Shown piece by piece: positions 25,004-35,884 of a DNA stretch of 64,000 bases. Made by a program: the position numbers and the translations under genes. Positions within the stretch are counted from its first letter, which is position 1. The number at the start of each line of letters is the position of its first letter. The notes under the pieces are model-generated. The model made no database searches. It had not been told where the DNA came from and worked only from the letters and a program-made list of their open reading frames with translations. Source of the DNA: Adiantum capillus-veneris (taxonomy: Eukaryota > Streptophyta > Polypodiopsida > Polypodiales > Pteridaceae); contig CM043967.1 in assembly GCA_014529385.2 (NCBI GenBank), forward strand, positions 4,835,001 through 4,899,000. The letters run 5' to 3'.

Positions 25004-26054
25004 TGCAGCGCGCCGCTCTAAAATCACCACCCGTCCATCTCTGTAGAAGGCCATCTTTCCCTTCTCCCTTGCCACTATAATCTCTGGCATTACCGCTCTC
25101 ATATGTGCGAGCTGTGAGAGAGTCATGTCATCACCGAGGAAAATACCTGTCTTTTTGAGAGTAGGCCTCTTCCTCAAGAATTCCTTCTTCTCTTCCAACG
25201 AGGGGAAGCGTAGTATGAGAGCTCTCCCCTTATAGGACTCTTCCCGTGCCATCACTTTTCTTACCTACCCTCCATGCCTTTGTGTGCAAAGGCTTCTCCA
25301 TCCCCATCATGGATGTAAGGCTTGTGACCTCTTTCTCCACATTGTTTATGTCCTTGAGACCGGTCACTCTCACATGCAGTGCTCACATCCGCCTTCTTTG
25401 TTTCTCTTTGAGGGTCATGTTGATAAGCATCGTTGTACAAGGAGTTTCTTGACCTTTCCCTTTCTTGGCGACCTCAATCCATTTTTCGGCCTCCTCCGCC
25501 TTTTTCTGTGTCCTTGTTATCATCTCCGCCCATGAATATGTCTTTGCCACACTCAGTTTCTCTTCCTCTGTGATCATCCTTACGTGTTCCTTGATTTCCT
25601 TGATTTCATCTATTACCGAGGGCTGAAATTCGCCTTCCTCTAGTCCACTGCTTACTTTATCAGCAAGCTCCTGTTTAAGGGCTGAGACTTCTTTTTTGAG
25701 TGTCCGTATCTCGGCTTTTGGGTTCTCCTGTTTGAGGGCTGAAACTTCTTCTTTGAGTGTCTGTATTTCTGTGTTAAGGCTCTCTTTCTCCTTCTTCCAT
25801 TGTGCGCCTTCATTGAAGACCATCTGAAGGAGGTTGGCCTTCTCCTTCCACCATCCTTCCATCTTTGTTTTCCACTCCTTCATTTCCCTCTCCATCTGCG
25901 CCATCTGCTTGTTCGTGAGCATGAAGGTTGCCTTTGCTCGCGACTTGCAAACATGTGAGACATTGACGGCTTCCGTGTCCTGTGCAGCTTCCATGTTTTG
26001 TCGTTCAAGAGATTTATTGGGCTCACTTACCATTTCGCACACAGAATTTTCCAT
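25001..26054 (-). pseudogene. LINE ORF1 (copy J), frameshifted
   Basis: It begins MENSVCEMVSEPNKSLERQ. A long coiled coil (25600-25950) contains a short internal repeat (IRTLKKEVSALKQE next to IQTLKEEVSALKQE), and the linker EEAEKWIEV follows. The RRM-like/C-terminal block, GRALILRFPSLEEKKEFLRK to AFYRDGRVVILERRAA, is in another frame. The domain order is L1 ORF1-like. Confidence 0.82.
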
Positions 26055-26400
26055 TGAATCCTACGCGTATGATGTAGCGTATGATGCCCAGCTGAGCTAC
26101 GCGTATGATGTCTTCCCAGCTACATGTAGGATGCCTGACCTCCTACGCGTAGGATGCTTGTTGACCTACGCGTAGGATGACTGACCTACGCGTAGAAAGA
26201 TAACTACGCGTAGGATGACTGACCTACGCGTAGAATGACGACCTATGCGTATGGTGTCTGTTAACCTAAGCGTATGATGACCCTCCTACGCGTATGGAGT
26301 AAAAGCGCCTACCTGTGTGAATGATATTGCCGCCTACGCGTATGATGATGCCGCCCGTGCGCTTTTGCCGTTGTCTACGCGTATGATGTCTCCGTCTGCA
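26055..26400. repeat. Array of CCTACGCGTA-containing units in the LINE 5' region
   Basis: About 14 copies of a 15-20 base unit of the type CCTACGCGTAKGATG are present. Each carries the palindrome TACGCGTA or a close variant. Two more copies lie at 34793-34830 in the 5' region of another LINE. The array starts right before the ORF1 ATG, so it is probably untranslated leader or promoter. Confidence 0.7.
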
Positions 26401-26589
26401 TTGTTTCCGCCTGCGTATCTGACCGCCAGCTTCTGCTGTCCAGCTAGGGGGTAGGGGGCAGCATCACGAAGGGGGGCAACAACAAGGGGCAGGGGGCTGC
26501 ATCGCGAAGGGGGCGGGGCTGCAGGGGGTGACGCGGGCAGGCATGGGCGGGGCAGACAGGGCGCGAGCAGGGGGTCAGACCTGTGATCT

Positions 26590-28025
26590 ACCCTTATGCT
26601 GTCACTTTTATTGGGCTGAGAATTCTCTTTTTGACCCAATTTTGGCAGCATAACTGTAGTAGAAACCTTCACAACCAAAAATCCACATATCCAAGTGATT
26701 ATCCACGCATAATAGAGCACTTTTGCAAACCTGTCCTGGAAATTCAGCACGCTGAATTCTTTGTTTTTAGCTCCTAAAATGCTCCAGATCATTTGTATTA
26801 CTGTCCTCTAGCTTCCCTGAAGCTCTTGGGACAAAAAGGCATCAAATAGGGTCAAAACCCTAAATCTGCAGAAAAATACAGCAAGCTGTATTTTCTTCTT
26901 TCGGGCTCTGTTTTGCGTGCCATCGCACCAATTCGTAGCTTTTGATCTTCTGCATCAGTTGGACTACTTGCCCTTTGATTTACACGAGATTTCTCGCAAG
27001 AAATCTTGTTAAATTATCCTGTACCTGTTTTGAATTAGCCTTTAGCTAATTCGGTACCTGTATGAAATCATTCCAAGTGGAAGGAGTCTGTCCTTGTAAC
27101 AACAGTGTATTCCACCACTGACTTGCATTTTTTTTTTCCAGAAAAGTGGCAGCTTTCCCGACTTTAAATGCTCGTTCCAACAAATGCTTTGTCAAACTGT
27201 TCGAGGAAAGAGAAAACCTTTGTCCTCTCATCAAAGCCATTGAATGTGTCAATGGACTCACTGATCATCTTCTTTGTATGGCTTTAGCTTATCCATTGAC
27301 TCCAAATTGTCAAAAGAGACAGTTTGCATAATGGGTACACCTGTGGGAGCCATCTGTACTCCATGGCTAGTAACATGTTGATGTCCAGGTGTCATATTCA
27401 TTGATGGGATTGAAAAACCAGCCATACCCAAGTTGCCTTGTGACACCCCAAACTGACCTTGTGTGCCCTGAAATCCTGGGTGCAAACCAATGTTTGCATA
27501 CATGGGGTTGGGCACCATACCTTGCATACCCCTAAACACTGTTCGTGGCATGCCAAAACTGCCTTGAACTTGATGTGCTATTGATGAAGATCATATGAAC
27601 TCCATAAATCTTGGATTCTCCATCAATTGCTTGAACATGGTCACAACAGTAACAACGTGCAAAGCTTTCTCTGCTTGGCCTGAACTCTCGCCAATTTCAT
27701 GTGCAGTTGGAATAGGCTGTCTATCCTCTGAAGAGGAACCCTCTTCCTTGTTGCCATCCATCCTGTATCCAAAGAAAGACTCGTAGCCTTTCTCACCCGT
27801 GTCCAAAGAAAGACTCTCGTAGCCTTTCTCACCTGTATCCAAAGAAAGACTCTTGTAGCCTTTCTCACCTGTAAATCCACTCGATCTACTTTCAAACTCT
27901 GTGTTTTCAAGGTCATCCCAAACTCTCTCTGTGTCTTTAACCCAAACTGACCAAGGCTCACTTTTTGAGGAAAAAGTGATTTAATCCCGTCGATGGAACC
28001 ATGTAACCGGCCTGTTAACTTCAAA
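26590..28025 (-). pseudogene. Ty3/gypsy-like gag relic
   Basis: On the - strand, open pieces carry a Met/Gly/Gln-rich region (27258-27551) and the capsid-like block LERAFKVGKAATFLEKKNAS followed by QWWNTLLLQGQTPSTWNDF (27046-27261). A threefold repeated phrase around DTGEKGYESLSL (27760-27870) precedes it. The WW...W pattern is typical of retrotransposon gag. Stops and frameshifts are frequent. No protease or polymerase is seen. Confidence 0.6.
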
Positions 28026-29524
28026 AAGGGCGGTAGACTTTATTCAAACCTTGATTTAGCTTTCATCCATTATTAGTCGTCTATTCTACCTGTGCTATAA
28101 TGACACAAGAGAGGGGAATGGGATACAGATGCTAGAATGCATCTGTATGCGAGTCAGACACTAGATTGGCCCCTAAATAGACGCCCCTTTCGGTATTTCT
28201 TTATTCTTTTACAGTTAAGAGGAAGTACAAAGAGTGCTTATAACACTAAACCTGTATCCTGCAGTTCTTAACTTGTATCCCGCAGTTTCTATCCTGTTTG
28301 GAGGAATTTGGGCAACATAACGACGCAGAACCCTGCCCAAAACACTCTGCAAGTAGGGAAACTAAGGAGACCACTGTCCTTGTCCCGATTCCACCTTTAA
28401 TTGACCAAAACAGAGCATAACCAGCCTCTGTAATTTGTGGTTATTGACTAGTTTTTCTCTGTTTTCAGCTCCCTATAGCCCCTGCACTGTTCCCTGCACC
28501 TTGGGCTAGTTGCCCCTTGAATCTGGAAGGATTTAGGGCATCGAAACAACCCCAAACCTGCAAAAATCATAGTTTCGGGAATCCTAATCTGTATCCAGCA
28601 ATACAACACCTGTTTTGGCTAAATTTTGGCAGCACAACGACTCCAAAATTGACTCGAAATTCTTTACTTTAGAGACACACACAGAGCACTTTGCAAAGGA
28701 AACCTGCGTCGGGAATTAACACTTGAATACACACACGGCTCGGAAGCTAGAATGCCCCGAGTAGACGCCGACAACCTGTAGGCCCCAAAATTGGCGCCCC
28801 TTTCGGTATTTCTTTATACTTTGAGAGGGTAAATTTACAAAGTAGAGTCCTGGGAATCCTTTGTCCATATCCAACTAGATACCACTTGATTTGGCCAAAT
28901 TTCGGTAGCATAACAGCCCCAAAACTTGCGCGAAACCAATCCCCCTACTGGAACTCACTTCCACTGGCATAAACCCTCTGATTCCAACTCAAAAAGAGCA
29001 ATTACAGCTCGCTGGAATTTCTGGTTTTTCACTTGTTTGGAGCCCTAACACTTCTCAGAAGTGTTCTCTGACAATTGGGCACTGTTCCCAATGCATCTGG
29101 CATCCATACGGCTGCAAAACAGTAAATTTCAGACCGCTCTATTTTCTGGTTAGGACCTGTTTTTGACCTAATTTCAGCTGTCGATTGTCCCTGCACTGTT
29201 CCCAATGCCTTGGACTACGTGCCCCTTGATTCTGGCATGATTCCGAGCACAAAACAGTCCCAAAACAGCCCAAAATCAGCAATAAAATAGTGCTGATTTT
29301 TGTGTGTTTACTTGAGAGGTTATCACCCTCTCGTTTCCCTGCTTTGGAGTAGCAGTTAGCTACTCCTGTTCCTGTTCAGGGAGGCTCTTGCCTCAGCAAT
29401 AGAGCATCAAACCACAAGGCTGTACATGGTCAATCTGATGAGCCCACTAGAGTGGCATAACCATAAAGAATAGGGGAGAGAGAGCAGTGAGAGGTGTGCA
29501 GGTCATGACATCCTGCACCTCACT
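28026..29524 (-). other. Probable leader/LTR sequence of the gag relic
   Basis: No ORF is recognised. Phrases such as TTTTGGCAGCATAACGAC recur, and the block AATACCGAAAGGGGCG occurs twice in antisense (near 28180 and 28800). The same block is in the LTRs at 37507-43440, which argues that this is LTR or leader sequence. No precise LTR ends or primer site were found. Confidence 0.45.
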
Positions 29525-30137
29525 GTACATAGAGGGTAAGCCAACACTCCATTGAAGCTCTCCCACGTGTGACAGCATTCAAAAATGAGCTCACAGCTGA
29601 AAATCACGTTTTTGCCTTCTCTTTTAGTAAACTGGCCTCAGAGTGTCAAGTGTCACTCATTTGTGCATTTTTCCGCTTTAGACCCTCGGGTCTAAAAATA
29701 TCTTACTTGCAGCCTTTGTTGACTTGGCCACAAAGTAACAAAATGATCCCCATGTCAAACTGCACGTAATGACGTGAAGACATTTTGCCGTCCAAAAATA
29801 GCAGTCCCTAAAATTTAGGAGTTTCTGCCATTACATTCTTCTAGGTCATCTGACCCTCTTTGTACACTGCAGCCACACCCAGAACTGAAATGTAGCCTAT
29901 GTAGCAAAGGATTCCGCTTTGGCTGGCCAATGACCCCACTTTGGCTAACCATAGTCCTCGTCCAACCTTAGTGCTCTTTAGCCCTCAGGCCTGGACTCTC
30001 TCTGAACAATTCCACACTGGCTATGCAATGCAGGGCAGTTAGATTTCCAGAGGGGTGTTTCCAAAAGGTAAAACAAACGAAATTCCCCAAAGAAAGAGAA
30101 AATAAACAAAAATGGAATTGCCACTGGTTGGTGACAG
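29525..30137. mobile_element. Unclassified repeat X, copy 1
   Basis: It matches, in inverted orientation, the insert at 59473-60164 along its whole length. Examples are CAAAAATAGCAGTCCC and TAATGACGTGAAGACATTTT near 29770-29810. It has no coding capacity. It abuts LINE copy F1 in ORF2. The two copies are strongly diverged, so this is an old family. The class is unknown. Confidence 0.6.
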
Positions 30138-32204
30138 CTTGCCCATGGTGAAGCCATGTGTTTGAAACCATGATGTCATTTGTGCATACCAGCATGAAGT
30201 GTCCCCCTGAAGAGCTAACTGTCTGGAAGACTCATGGGTCAGTCTAGCATATCTGTCCATGGTAGTATCCCACAAGATATGCACAAAGGAGATTGATTTC
30301 TTAAGTTCCATAATGTCCATGGGAGGGGCAGCTAGCTCTTCTCGAATGATAGCGTGGGGTACGGAGGCCTTTGCTGTGATTAGTCGAGAGATCATAGATA
30401 CCAAGGGCCTCTCCATACGTCTCCAACCTTCTTGGCCTACGGAAGGTCCCCATATCTCCACCCCATACAACATAGCCGAGGCTACTAAAGTATCAAAGAG
30501 CCGTAACTTTGTCTGAGGTTCCTGGAACTGAACCTCCGAGCACATCCTGTCCAAGCCTCCCAAGGCCGCAAAAGCTCTAGTTAGTCTAGTCTCTGCTGCT
30601 CTCCCCAAAGGAAACCTCGGCCCAGTGAAGACAACCCCAAGGTAAGTGTATGCATCTGTATACTCTACAATCTCCTGGCCATATGTGAAAGTCGGTTTTG
30701 ATCTCCTGATCCACTATGGTGTGGTGTTATACATCATAACCTTGGTTTTACCAAGGTTTACAGACAATTCACTATCCTTTGCAAAACTGTGTATTGGATC
30801 CAATCGTCGCTGCATACCCTCTGGTGAGTCAGAGATCAACACAATATCATCAACATATAACAACAATGGGATCCACGTCCTTACCAGTTGGGCACCTCTA
30901 TCACCCTCTCTGTCAATGTAATCAAACACCTCATCAATATACATACCAAATAGAGTAGGAGACAATGGGCAACCTTGTTTCACCCCAATGGTGGAGTGAA
31001 CTAACTCAGATATCCCCTCCGGAGTGCGTACATGTCCCATCACTGATCTGTATAGAGCCATAATCCGCCAAATCAACACTATGGGCACCCCCATCTCCTG
31101 CAGTCTGCGCGTCAATCGAGCTCTTGGTACCATGTCAAATGCTTTGCGGAAATCCACAAAGCTACAATAAATCCGTCTCCCATGTGACTAGCCCTCCTCG
31201 ATGATGGCTGTGGGTGTCAGAATATGATCAAGAGTGGACAAAACCCTCTTGAAACCGGCCTGGCCCTATGCTCGTACACCCTCACCCTCTGCCCAATTAC
31301 TCAACTGCTGCTCAAGAATGGATGCATACAATCGTGCCAATGTGTGCCCGACCAAATTAGTGTGGTAATTTCTAGGCTCTGTAGGATCATGTGCTTTGAA
31401 GATAGGCACAATAGTAGACAACCTCCAAGTCTCAGGTAACACCACACATGGCACGATTGAACAACACTGCAAAAACCTATACCAGCATATCTCTAGCATG
31501 TGTAAAGTGCTGTGCTACTAGACCATCATGATCATATGCCCTACTGGTTGTCATCTTGTTTGTGGCTCTCTTTACCATCTCAGTGGTAAAGAATGTGTTG
31601 GTAGGTGGGCATGGCTCTGTAGGATTTGGAAGGGAGTCCTGGCCAGAAACCGTATATAACTGTGAGGCATATTGGCCCCACACATCAGGACAAGTAATCA
31701 CTGGAGGAGGGGTGTGCTCTTGAAAGAATCGCCATGCCTCTCCTGAGTCTCTACTCAAGAACATCTGATACAACTGTCGCTTCATCTGGGCCAAGTAAGC
31801 TCGTTTCTTCTATCGTACAAGGCTTCGGGAAGTAATCCGAAATTGTCTGTAAGTGATGACTCCTAAAAGAAGATACCTTTGAAGCTGGGCTCTCATCTCT
31901 CTGCACTCCTCACCATATCAACTATTCTGGGGCATGCTCCCAGAATGTTGCCTCCGACCCGGTTGAGTGTGTGGTTATGCCTTTGATGCTGCACCGTGCA
32001 GCGTCCCAGTCAATAAGTGGTGCACTCCTCCACTGGGAGGCCAGGACCAGCTGTGCATAGACGGCTATAGATCTCCTATGTATAAACCGGGAAATCTATA
32101 ACGTGTATGTGACGTGCCTCTTGATGTCTGGGCTGTACTATACTGAAATGAAACAGACAATGTCAAAAGTGCATGATCCATTGCTACGCCCACTGGTCCA
32201 TGTA
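30138..32204 (-). pseudogene. LINE ORF2 fragment (copy F1)
   Basis: It runs from the post-RT region (30039-30608) through the RT. That region has DFRKAFDMVPRARL, GVKQGCPLSPTLFG and LLYVDDIVLISDSPEG at 30714-31157, and fingers at 31266-31794. It ends in part of the endonuclease. YADD has become YVDD. The 3' end of the element is missing where repeat X begins. Confidence 0.83.
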
Positions 32205-32502
32205 GCCACTCTGAGTGTAGTCCCACAAGTCTTGCACCGTCATGCGGGACGCTTCTCCTAAATAACCACTCATCCATGCCTATAGAAGGCCACTTTCCCC
32301 TTCTTTGGAGGTGTCATTATCTTTCATATAAGCAAGCTGTGGGAGTGTGAAAGGAATATGGCCGTTTTCTTTAGTGTAGGACGCTTCTTCAAGAAGTCCT
32401 TCTTTGCCTCCATGGATGGGAAATGCATGATTAGAGCTCTCTCCTTTGAAGTCTCCCCATTTCCTTGCGTCTTCTTCCCTACCCTCCATGCCTTTGTATG
32501 AG
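32205..32502 (-). pseudogene. LINE ORF1 C-terminal fragment with TGACGG junction, misplaced
   Basis: It holds the ORF1 tail (TSKERALIMHFPSMEAKKDF, LKKRPTLKKTAIF) and the TGACGG junction (TGA on the - strand at 32242-32240). It lies between two ORF2 pieces, so element order is scrambled. At about 32503 the endonuclease of the next piece (PQNSWYDEE) is fused in frame to the ORF1 phrase THTKAWRVGKK. Confidence 0.75.
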
Positions 32503-33596
32503 TAGCCTCCTCATCGTACCAACTGTTCTGAGGCATGCTCTTTGATCGGCGGCTCTGCTCAGGCTTGGTGTGTGGGTATGCTTCTGCTGCTGCCTCATGT
32601 AATGTTTGTGTCAGTATAGTAGTTAGCTCCTCCAGAGGTCGCCCCGGGTCCTCAGTGCATAGGCGTCTGTAGATTCCGTCCATGCATACAGAATCCGTCT
32701 CCCGTGTGAGTGTGTAGCGAGTGGGGGCTGCTACTCGTGGCCTGTGTGCTACACCGAACTGGAAGTAGATGGTCATTGACACGAGAGCATGATCCACTGC
32801 CACCCCGACCGGTCTGGGTTCAATTGTGAGATCCTGGATACTAGAGATGAGATTCGGCTGTGCCATGACATAGTCCAGAGTGCTGGCTCCATGTCTGTGT
32901 GGGAAGCATGTAAAACATCCCGCAGCAGGAAATCTCTGTAGGCCGTTCAAGATGGCCAATCCATGTGCAGTGCCCATGTCTATCAGGTGTCGCCCATACT
33001 CAGTATATTCCACATCGTGTGATAGTCTGGAAAGGCCCGTCTCTGCAACATCTAGCTCTCTTAGCATCTCCTCTGAAGTATCATAAAACTGCTTGGTGAT
33101 GGGAGTCCTAGCATTGAAGTCCCCTAGGATGATAATGTCACCATCCCTAGAGAACTCCCATATTTCATCATCCAAAATAGAGAAAGGGGACTGTCCTTTG
33201 GGTGATGCATAGACTAATGTACTCGGGGGAAAGTAGCAAATAGCTAGATAGAGGTATCTGCTTGTCTCTGCTTTCAGTCTCACCCACATGTACCTAGCCT
33301 GCTCGTCCCTGCGGGCTATGTGTATCAATTGCTGCAGATCCTCTCTATATAACACTGCCACTCCCCCCGAGCCCCGCCCTCTGTGCTCTGAGCCTGTCTC
33401 CTGTCTGTAGGTTGTCTCCCACCTGTAACCACTCATGTGTGGCATGGATTGCCCAGGGGCCTGGTGTGTCTCAGAGTAAAAGATGATGTCTCTTCCAGTA
33501 AAGCTATCCTCAAAAGCTCGCTCCCACATCAAGACGCATAGATCCATTGCAGTTCCAGGCAGCTATTTTGAGTGTGGTCCCATAAGTCTCGCACCG
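32503..33596 (-). pseudogene. LINE ORF2 endonuclease part (copy F2)
   Basis: A single long open frame carries FYSETHQAPGQSMPHMSGYR, a GVAVLYREDLQQL block, IIILGDFNARTPI, the HRHGASTLDYVM block and DHALVSMTIYFQF. These are in the order of an AP-type endonuclease. A four-base duplication near 33530 shifts the frame from the upstream WNCNG part. The RT is missing, replaced by the ORF1 fragment. Confidence 0.83.
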
Positions 33597-33602
33597 TCAT
33601 GT
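33580..33602 (-). promoter_or_regulatory. Candidate readthrough junction (copy F2)
   Basis: On the - strand TGA CGG is followed after eight bases by GACTTATGGGACC, which differs from the consensus at one position. The frame then continues through KIAAWNCNGSMRLDV without a stop before the local frameshift. Confidence 0.55.
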
Positions 33603-34491
33603 GGAGCGTCGCTCTAGTATTACCACTTTTTCGTCTCGATAAAAAGCGATCTTGCCTTTTCCCCTTGCCGCTCTAATCTCCGGCATTACTTCCTGCATAT
33701 GAGCGATCTGCGAGAGGGTGAGATCATCCCCGAGAAAGATGCCAGTCTCTTTAAGAGTTGGTCTTTTCTTCAAGAAGGACTTCTTCACTTCCATGGAGGG
33801 AAAACGGAGGATGAGTGCTCTTTCTTTTGAGGTTTCTCCACTGCTTCCATCTTTCTTTATGTTGCCCACTCTCCATGCCCTTGTGTGCGTCGGCTCATGA
33901 ATCCCCATCAAGGCGGTGAGTTCTTTTACTTCTTCGTCCACATTGCCTTTGTCTTTAAGACCGCAAATTCTCACATGTAAAGCGCGCACCCTTCTCCTCT
34001 GCTCCTCCTCAAGTGTGTGATTAATGATGTTGTTGGGTGTGGACGTGGGGGTTATCTCCTTGCCTTTCCCTTTCTTGGCCACCTTGATTCATTTCTCGGC
34101 TTCGTCCGCCTTTTGTTGAGTTTTGGTAAGAACATCCATCCAAGAAGTCGTCATTTCTTTGTGCTGCTCTTCTCCCTCTTGGATGGCCCGTACTTGCTCC
34201 TTGATCGTGTTGATTTCTTCGATTATTGAGGGTTGCAGTTCGCCCTCTTTCAGTGTGTTTCTTGATCGTGCTTCGGCGAGATCTTTCTTGAGTGACGCGA
34301 TCTCTTCCTCTTGGGTCGTCACTCGGTCTTCCAACGTGCTTATCTTGCTCTCTTGGATCAACACGCGTCCTTCGAGCATGTTTATTGTACCCTAGAGATT
34401 GTGGTTCATCTTGGTAATGATCTCTGTCATTTCCTCTTTGCATTTTAATGGCATCCTCTAGGGGGTCGGCTTTATCGTTCATCTTCCTCAT
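33597..34491 (-). pseudogene. LINE ORF1 (copy F2), nearly intact
   Basis: It starts MRKMNDKADPLEDAI, the same start as copy G2. A coiled coil (LIQESKISTLEDRVTTQEEE, 34089-34379) and the RRM-like/C-terminal block (33597-34082) are in one frame, interrupted by a single TGA that replaces Trp of the EKW linker near 34085. The first 35 codons are in another frame. The RNA-binding block is intact. Confidence 0.83.
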
Positions 34492-35015
34492 GCTTGATCG
34501 CCGTCCGCAAGGGGGGGGGGGTTAGATGTACGTGTGCACCCACACTAGCAGCAGGCGCGGCAGCTGGGCGAGTGGGGGAGCCGTCCGCAAGGGAGAAGAC
34601 GCGTGTACACCCACACTAGCGGCGGGCGCGGCGAGTGGGGGAGCGTGAGGCGATATGACTAGGGAGGGGCGGCGTTACAGACGGGAGAGGGGGGGGGGGG
34701 GGGTAAGGTATGGTAACGAGAATGGGGGATGGGGGGGCGGGGTTTTAAAAATAAAAAATAAAAAATAAAAAATAAATTTTTTTTATTTACTTCCTACGCG
34801 TAGAAGAAGGGGGGGACATACTACGCGTTAAAAAATTGGGGGGGGGGGGGGGGCTTGCAGAGGCAGTGCGAGGGGAGGCGGCACAGCGGCTCAGCAGGTG
34901 GGCAAAGCGGCGCGCGGGCAGGAGCAGGCGGGCAAAGCGGGGCTGCCGGTGGGCACATCGGCGCGCGAGCAGGGCGAGGGGGCAGCGATGGGCAGCAGGG
35001 CGCGGGCAGGAGCAG

Positions 35016-35018
<3 letters not shown>
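34492..35018 (-). other. LINE 5' region: poly-G runs, ACGCGT units, GC-rich block
   Basis: It contains several G homopolymers (34504, 34684 and 34842 onward), an AAAAAT array near 34750, two TACGCGT units and a GC-rich block of GGGCAAAGCGG/GGGCAGGAGCAGG phrases. It ends directly at (GA)n. Together with 26440-26580 and 61750-61840 it defines a G-rich element 5' end with likely G-quadruplex potential. Confidence 0.6.
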
Positions 35019-35080
<62 letters not shown>

Positions 35081-35116
35081 GTTTTCTCAAGTTTTCCTTA
35101 TGAGAGATCGCTAGAT

Positions 35117-35168
<52 letters not shown>
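35019..35168. repeat. Two (GA)n tracts
   Basis: The first tract, of about 30 GA units, ends near 35080. About 40 bases of unrelated sequence (CGTTTTCTCAAGTTTTCC) and then a second GA tract follow. They separate the 5' end of copy F2 from the 3' end of copy I. Confidence 0.9.
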
Positions 35169-35171
<3 letters not shown>

Positions 35172-35650
35172 AATGAAATGAAATGTTATATTAACGTCTT
35201 CAAAAGGCCAAAATGACCTATGAGACCAAAAGGTTACAACTGGTGAATCTGATATCATGTCTGAATACGAAACTAAAAGAACTAAACTAACTAAGAATTA
35301 AACACTAGAACACTGAGGAAGGAAATAAATCTGAAGCTGATTCGGGATTGAGACGAGATACAGGGGGGAGGGGTTGGTGGGTTCAGATGAAATCCCTCAT
35401 CGGTCGCTGTCGAATCTCATCAACCTCCTCCATGGCCAGTACTCTAGTTGGGTGTCTTGCATGTCGAGCTAGAGTGATCTGTATCTTCTGCTGCAGCCTT
35501 CGTCGATGGTAAGAGACCCCCCGAGGTCGTGGGCTCGATCAAGCAGCGTACCTCTGGTATGGGTGGGCTCTGAGATCTGCTGTACTGACTGCTCCTCTGG
35601 CTCTCCCCTGGCCGGTGTAAAGAAATCTGTGATCTCTCTCTGAGAGAGAG
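35169..35650 (-). mobile_element. LINE family 1, copy I (3' end only)
   Basis: ATGAAATGAAATGAAATG and the 3' module with GACCTATGAGACC (35214-35226) are followed by 3' UTR and a short end of ORF2, to a small GA tract at about 35640. It is strongly 5'-truncated. Confidence 0.8.
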
Positions 35651-35884
35651 AGAGAGAGAGAGAGGGGAGGGGGCGTGGTGCAGGCTTAAGTGTGCTGTAT
35701 TTGCTTCATCAGCCATTGGGGTATAGCCAAGTGAGTTTGAGGTGACTGGTGGTTTGCCTGTGACTACAAAGACATGAGGACATAAAGTGTAATAGATCTT
35801 TATTGTTATTAAGAGCAGTGAACTTTGCACATGTTAAGGCTCAAGCTGAAAGAATATTGTCATGTATTGTACGCGTTCTTACAG
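35651..35884 (+). other. Intron end before exon 3
   Basis: No element is recognised. It ends in ACGCGTTCTTACAG, an acceptor for the exon that follows. Confidence 0.5.
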
